From Eisenbergiella sp963559585 (lineage in GTDB: Bacteria; Bacillota; Clostridia; Lachnospirales; Lachnospiraceae), in NCBI GenBank assembly GCA_963559585.1, contig CAUWLJ010000078.1:1-16881 (forward strand): DNA of 16,881 nt, read 5' to 3'. Positions 14,174 through 16,881 of the stretch are shown here, one piece after another (positions within the stretch are counted from its first letter, which is position 1; each line of letters opens with the position of its first letter). The translations under genes were made by a program, and so were the position numbers. A model generated the notes under the pieces. It had not been told where the DNA came from. It searched no databases and saw nothing but the letters and a program-made list of their open reading frames with translations.

Positions 14174-14269
14174 GCAGTAAGAATTTCCCGCAGGAAATGT
14201 TTGTGCCGTTGAAAGGTTTGATACGGGAAATTCTCACTGCTGAGGTTTCCTTCGGGAAATTCTCACTGC
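14174..14269. repeat. Three copies of GCAGTRAGAATTTCCCG upstream of the ZIP gene
   Basis: The 17-mer occurs forward at 14174-14190 and inverted at 14224-14240 and 14253-14269. The last two are exactly 29 bases apart and form a tandem repeat. Copies A and B could pair into a 17-bp stem with one mismatch. Each copy is followed by a TTTCC-loop-GGAAA mini-hairpin. It lies between the HAD stop and the ZIP start. An operator or attenuator is possible; no T-run follows. Confidence 0.6.
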
Positions 14270-14308
14270 TAAGTTTTCCTGCGGAAACCTCTCCCCTGCA
14301 TAAAGAGG

Positions 14309-14977
14309 TCAGACCGGGGCAGAAGCGGCTTCTGCCTTCAGAAGCTCCAGCACCTCCGTCAGGCTGTCACATCTTCTGTATAAAAGCTTTTCCAGCTCCG
14401 GCCCCGGCTGTACCAGATCCGGCACCATGATGGGAAGCATCCCCGCGCCATGGGCGGAACGGATCCCGTTGGGAGAATCCTCCACCGCAGCCGTCCTTTC
14501 CGGCCTAGCTCCAAGCAGGGCGCAGGCTTTGCGGTAAATATCCGGCTGTGGCTTGGAATGCTCCACCATATCGCCGCCGATCACCACCTGAAAATAACGG
14601 CTGAAATCCGCCCGCTCCAGATGGCTTTTTACCGTAGCTGCAGCCGTGGAGGAAGCCAGCGCCGTGGGAATCCTGTTCCCATGCAGCCATTCCAGAAGCT
14701 CCCCGGCCCCCTTCATCACGGGAAGCCCCTCCTGCTCCACCCTTTTCCTGAACAGGGCGGAATTGTACTGTCTGAATTCTTCATAGGGAAAAGCCTCCCC
14801 GTAGGTCTGCTTCATGAAAAGGCGGCTGTCTGTGCGGTTCAGGCCGATACAGCCGTACACCCCCTTCTCAATATCTCCAAGTCCCATCTCACGGGCGGCC
14901 TGCCTCCAGCACTCCACACTCAGCCGCTCCGTATCGAACAGGATGCCATCCATATCAAATACAACTGCTTCTATCAT
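14309..14977 (-). CDS. HAD-superfamily phosphatase (beta-phosphoglucomutase-like subfamily)
   Basis: The 222-residue cytosolic protein has all four HAD motifs: DMDG (8-11, nucleophile D8, acid/base D10), ASST (108-111), the lysine in HSKPQPD (K142), and VEDSPNG (165-171). A helical cap lies between motifs I and II. The family hydrolyses or isomerises small sugar phosphates; the substrate here is not evident. The ATG at 14977 is preferred because AGAAGG precedes it. A GTG four codons upstream has a ribosome site that is too close. It follows rsmA after 74 bases of tandem repeat DNA and precedes the ZIP gene. Confidence 0.9.
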   Translation of the reverse strand: MIEAVVFDMDGILFDTERLSVECWRQAAREMGLGDIEKGVYGCIGLNRTDSRLFMKQTYGEAFPYEEFRQYNSALFRKRVEQEGLPVMKGAGELLEWLHGNRIPTALASSTAAATVKSHLERADFSRYFQVVIGGDMVEHSKPQPDIYRKACALLGARPERTAAVEDSPNGIRSAHGAGMLPIMVPDLVQPGPELEKLLYRRCDSLTEVLELLKAEAASAPV

Positions 14978-15021
14978 TTTCCTTCTCACTCCTCCGGCTT
15001 TCAGACATTTCCCTCTCAGGG

Positions 15022-15066
15022 CTATGTCTTTTCAGGCTATATCTTTCCAGGCTATGCCTTTTCAGG
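15022..15066 (-). repeat. 15-bp tandem repeat spanning the rsmA stop codon
   Basis: Three contiguous units on the minus strand read CCTGAAAAGGCATAG, CCTGGAAAGATATAG and CCTGAAAAGACATAG, with a degenerate fourth beyond. The first unit encodes the last four residues (PEKA) and stop of RsmA. The unit length keeps frame, so three TAG stops follow one another in the rsmA frame. Confidence 0.85.
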
Positions 15067-15957
15067 CGTCTCTCCCGCATCGGCAGCGCTTCTCCCGGAA
15101 GCTCCCAGAAGTCCTGCAAGTTCGGCAAACTGCTCCAGAGTCAGGGCTTCGCCTCTCACGGTGGGGGAAAGCCCCATCTTTTCAAGGGCACAGGCTGCCT
15201 CCTCCTTGGTGACGGAAAGCCCGGAGGCATTGTTCAGGCTGTTCACCAGCGTCTTGCGCCTCTGATTAAAGGCGGCGCGTATCAGGGCAAACAGAAATTT
15301 TTCATCAGACACAGAAACCGGAGGCTCCTCGTATCTGTCCAGGCGGATCACCGTGCTCCCCACATTGGGCCTGGGCATAAAGCAGGACGGGGGTACATGA
15401 GTCACGATCCTGGGCCTGGAGTAATACTGGACTGCCAGGGAAAGCGCACCGTAATCCTTGGTTCCCGGCCCCACCTGCATCCGCTCCGCCACCTCGGTCT
15501 GCACCATGATGGTGATGCTGGAAAGGGGCACATGGCTTTCAAAAAGCTGCATAATAATGGGTGTTGTGATATAGTATGGCAGATTTGCCACCACCTTAAA
15601 AGGCCGCCCTCCGTTTCTTTCGCGGGCCAGGGCGTTCAGATCCAGCTTCAGCACATCCTCGTTGATCACCGTTACATTATCATATTCTGAAAGGGTGTCC
15701 GCCAGAATGGGGATCAGCGCCCTGTCGATTTCCACCGCAATCACGCTTCCCGCCTGCTCCGCCAGATACTGGGTCATGGAGCCGATTCCGGGACCGATCT
15801 CCAGTACGCAGTCCTCCTTCCCCACGCCCGCCGCGTCCACGATGGTGCGCAGTACATTAGGCTCTATGAGGAAATTCTGTCCGTATTTTTTCTGAAAATT
15901 AAAATGATACTTCTGCAGCACCTCAATGGTGCCGGATGGGGTTCCAAGTGTGGGCAT
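15052..15957 (-). CDS. rsmA: 16S rRNA (adenine1518/1519-N6) dimethyltransferase RsmA/KsgA
   Basis: The 301-residue protein carries GQNFL (26-30), the SAM-binding motif EIGPGIGSMTQYL (53-65), EID for the ribose contact (76-78) and the catalytic NLPYY (125-129). These are diagnostic for the KsgA/Dim1 family. It dimethylates two adjacent adenines in helix 45 of 16S rRNA during late 30S assembly. The ATG follows GGAGAG at short spacing. It begins 26 bases after the TatD gene, so they are one operon. The last residues and stop lie in a 15-bp tandem repeat. In Bacillus-type genomes rnmV sits between these two genes; here it does not. Confidence 0.96.
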   Translation of the reverse strand: MPTLGTPSGTIEVLQKYHFNFQKKYGQNFLIEPNVLRTIVDAAGVGKEDCVLEIGPGIGSMTQYLAEQAGSVIAVEIDRALIPILADTLSEYDNVTVINEDVLKLDLNALARERNGGRPFKVVANLPYYITTPIIMQLFESHVPLSSITIMVQTEVAERMQVGPGTKDYGALSLAVQYYSRPRIVTHVPPSCFMPRPNVGSTVIRLDRYEEPPVSVSDEKFLFALIRAAFNQRRKTLVNSLNNASGLSVTKEEAACALEKMGLSPTVRGEALTLEQFAELAGLLGASGRSAADAGETPEKA

Positions 15958-15983
15958 ATCGCTCTCCGTTCTGAACTGATTGT

Positions 15984-16748
15984 CTATATTCCATAAAAAT
16001 TCCGGGCATTGTTCCAGGCAGCCTCCTCCACCCGGGAGGGGGATATGCCCTTGATTGCAGCAATTTCTTCTATAATAAGAGGAAGAAGCAGGGAGGAATT
16101 GCGCTCTCCCCGGTGAGGTGCGGGCGCCAGATAAGGGCAGTCCGTCTCGATCAGGATCCGGTCCAGGGGTATCTCCGCCACCGTCTCCTTTACCTTTCTG
16201 GCATTCTTAAAGGTGACTACGCCGCCGATACCGATCATGCAGCCCAGCTTCAGGAAACGCCGGGCCACCTCCTTTGAATAGGAAAAGCAGTGAATATAGG
16301 CGGGGTATCCGCCGCTGTATTCCCTCTCCATGATGGTCAGCGTATCTTCTGCCGCGTCCCGGGAATGGATCACCGCAGGCTTTCCCGTCTCCATCGCCAG
16401 ATGAAGCTGACGGATGAACCATTTCTTCTGGATCTCCCTGTCAGGTTCGTCCCAGTAATAATCCAGGCCGATCTCTCCCACCGCCACTGCTTTCGGATCG
16501 GACAGAAGCTCTCTCAGCCAGTCTATATCCTCTTCCTTCATCCCTCCCGTGTGCTCCGGATGGATACCCACCGCCGCATAGATCCAGGAATACCGGCGGC
16601 TTAACTCCATCGTCCTGCGGACGGAATCCATGCTGGCCCCCGCATTGACGATGCCTCCTATTCCTCTGTCTGGAAAACCGGAAAGCAGTTCTTCTCTGTC
16701 CTGTTCAAACGCCCTGTCGTCATAATGGGCATGGCTGTCAAATATCAT
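15984..16748 (-). CDS. tatD: TatD-family metal-dependent deoxyribonuclease
   Basis: The 254-residue TIM-barrel hydrolase has all the metal ligands expected: H6 and H8 in DSHAHYDD, E92 in GEIGLDYYW, H128 in VIHSRD, H153 in IHCFS and D203 in ETDCPYLAP. The family is associated with 3'-5' exonuclease activity and DNA repair or turnover in the cytosol. The ATG at 16748 follows GGAGG at good spacing; the ten-residue upstream extension lacks a ribosome site. It lies 80 bases after tRNA-Lys and immediately before rsmA, the usual Firmicute neighbourhood. I see only a weak promoter candidate (TTGGTG, 17 bases, GATATT) in the gap, so read-through from the tRNA is possible. Confidence 0.94.
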   Translation of the reverse strand: MIFDSHAHYDDRAFEQDREELLSGFPDRGIGGIVNAGASMDSVRRTMELSRRYSWIYAAVGIHPEHTGGMKEEDIDWLRELLSDPKAVAVGEIGLDYYWDEPDREIQKKWFIRQLHLAMETGKPAVIHSRDAAEDTLTIMEREYSGGYPAYIHCFSYSKEVARRFLKLGCMIGIGGVVTFKNARKVKETVAEIPLDRILIETDCPYLAPAPHRGERNSSLLLPLIIEEIAAIKGISPSRVEEAAWNNARNFYGI

Positions 16749-16828
16749 CCTTACCTCCGTGCAAAAATATCCCTGCATAGCAAAAAAGCACCAATTCCGA
16801 AGTGGCCTTCAAAACTGATACCTTTGAG

Positions 16829-16881
16829 TGCGCCTTCAGGGGCTCGAACCCTGGACACCCTGATTAAGAGTCAGGTGCTCT
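16829..16881 (-). tRNA. tRNA-Lys(CUU), 5' end outside the window
   Basis: On the minus strand the anticodon stem CCTGA/TCAGG encloses CTCTTAA, giving anticodon CUU for lysine AAG codons. The T-arm CAGGG-TTCGAGC-CCCTG and the acceptor 3' strand AAGGCGC with discriminator A (16829) follow. No CCA is encoded. Only the 3' two thirds (53 bases) lie in the window; the acceptor 5' strand and D-arm are beyond 16881. Confidence 0.92.

Noticed and set aside
16749..16828. Terminator hairpin between tRNA-Lys and tatD
   Set aside because: A T6 run exists on the minus strand, but the preceding bases form no stable stem that I can support.

Overview
The window looks like a chromosomal stretch of an anaerobic, low-to-mid GC Firmicute, most likely a gut Lachnospiraceae (Clostridium cluster XIVa). 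This is inferred from three things: strong AGGAGG-type ribosome binding sites, a HrcA/CIRCE-controlled small heat-shock gene, and a two-subunit class I (Fe-S) fumarase. The edges carry housekeeping tRNA genes. No genus can be assigned by eye.

Left part (1-3893). At the extreme left is a strong stable-RNA-type promoter on the minus strand that points out of the window. Next is a tRNA-Ser(GCU) gene with its own consensus promoter and a terminator. Then comes a minus-strand run of fumarase alpha, fumarase beta and a PlsC-type acyltransferase. A 164-bp near-palindromic element sits exactly between the two fumarase subunit genes. A membrane-anchored glycerophosphodiester phosphodiesterase runs divergently and ends in a strong terminator.

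Middle (3925-10565). An Hsp20 gene has a CIRCE operator laid over its -35 box. A second copy of the palindromic element follows, whose end supplies the stop codon of the next gene. Then comes a carbohydrate locus: a DUF5107/TPR protein and an MFS sugar permease on the minus strand, a divergent AraC-type regulator, and a cytoplasmic GH29 alpha-L-fucosidase. The DUF5107 and MFS genes look like one transcription unit. The divergent MFS/araC intergenic region carries two copies of a ~34-bp dyad placed just downstream of each candidate promoter, a good candidate operator. The likely physiology is import of an intact fucosylated saccharide, intracellular cleavage by GH29, and control by the AraC protein.

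Right part (10769-16881). trpS lies on the plus strand, with a good promoter and no T-box leader that I can see. It meets a minus-strand housekeeping run at a perfect 18-bp-stem bidirectional terminator, followed by an 18-bp tandem repeat. The minus-strand run, in transcription order, is tRNA-Lys(CUU), a TatD nuclease, RsmA/KsgA, a HAD phosphatase, a ZIP metal transporter and a DUF362/2x[4Fe-4S] protein. Several short repeats decorate the spacers and the 3' end of rsmA.

The best candidate for something under-described is the TA-flanked palindromic element. Both copies sit at a stop codon, and each presents an in-frame TAG to the gene it follows.
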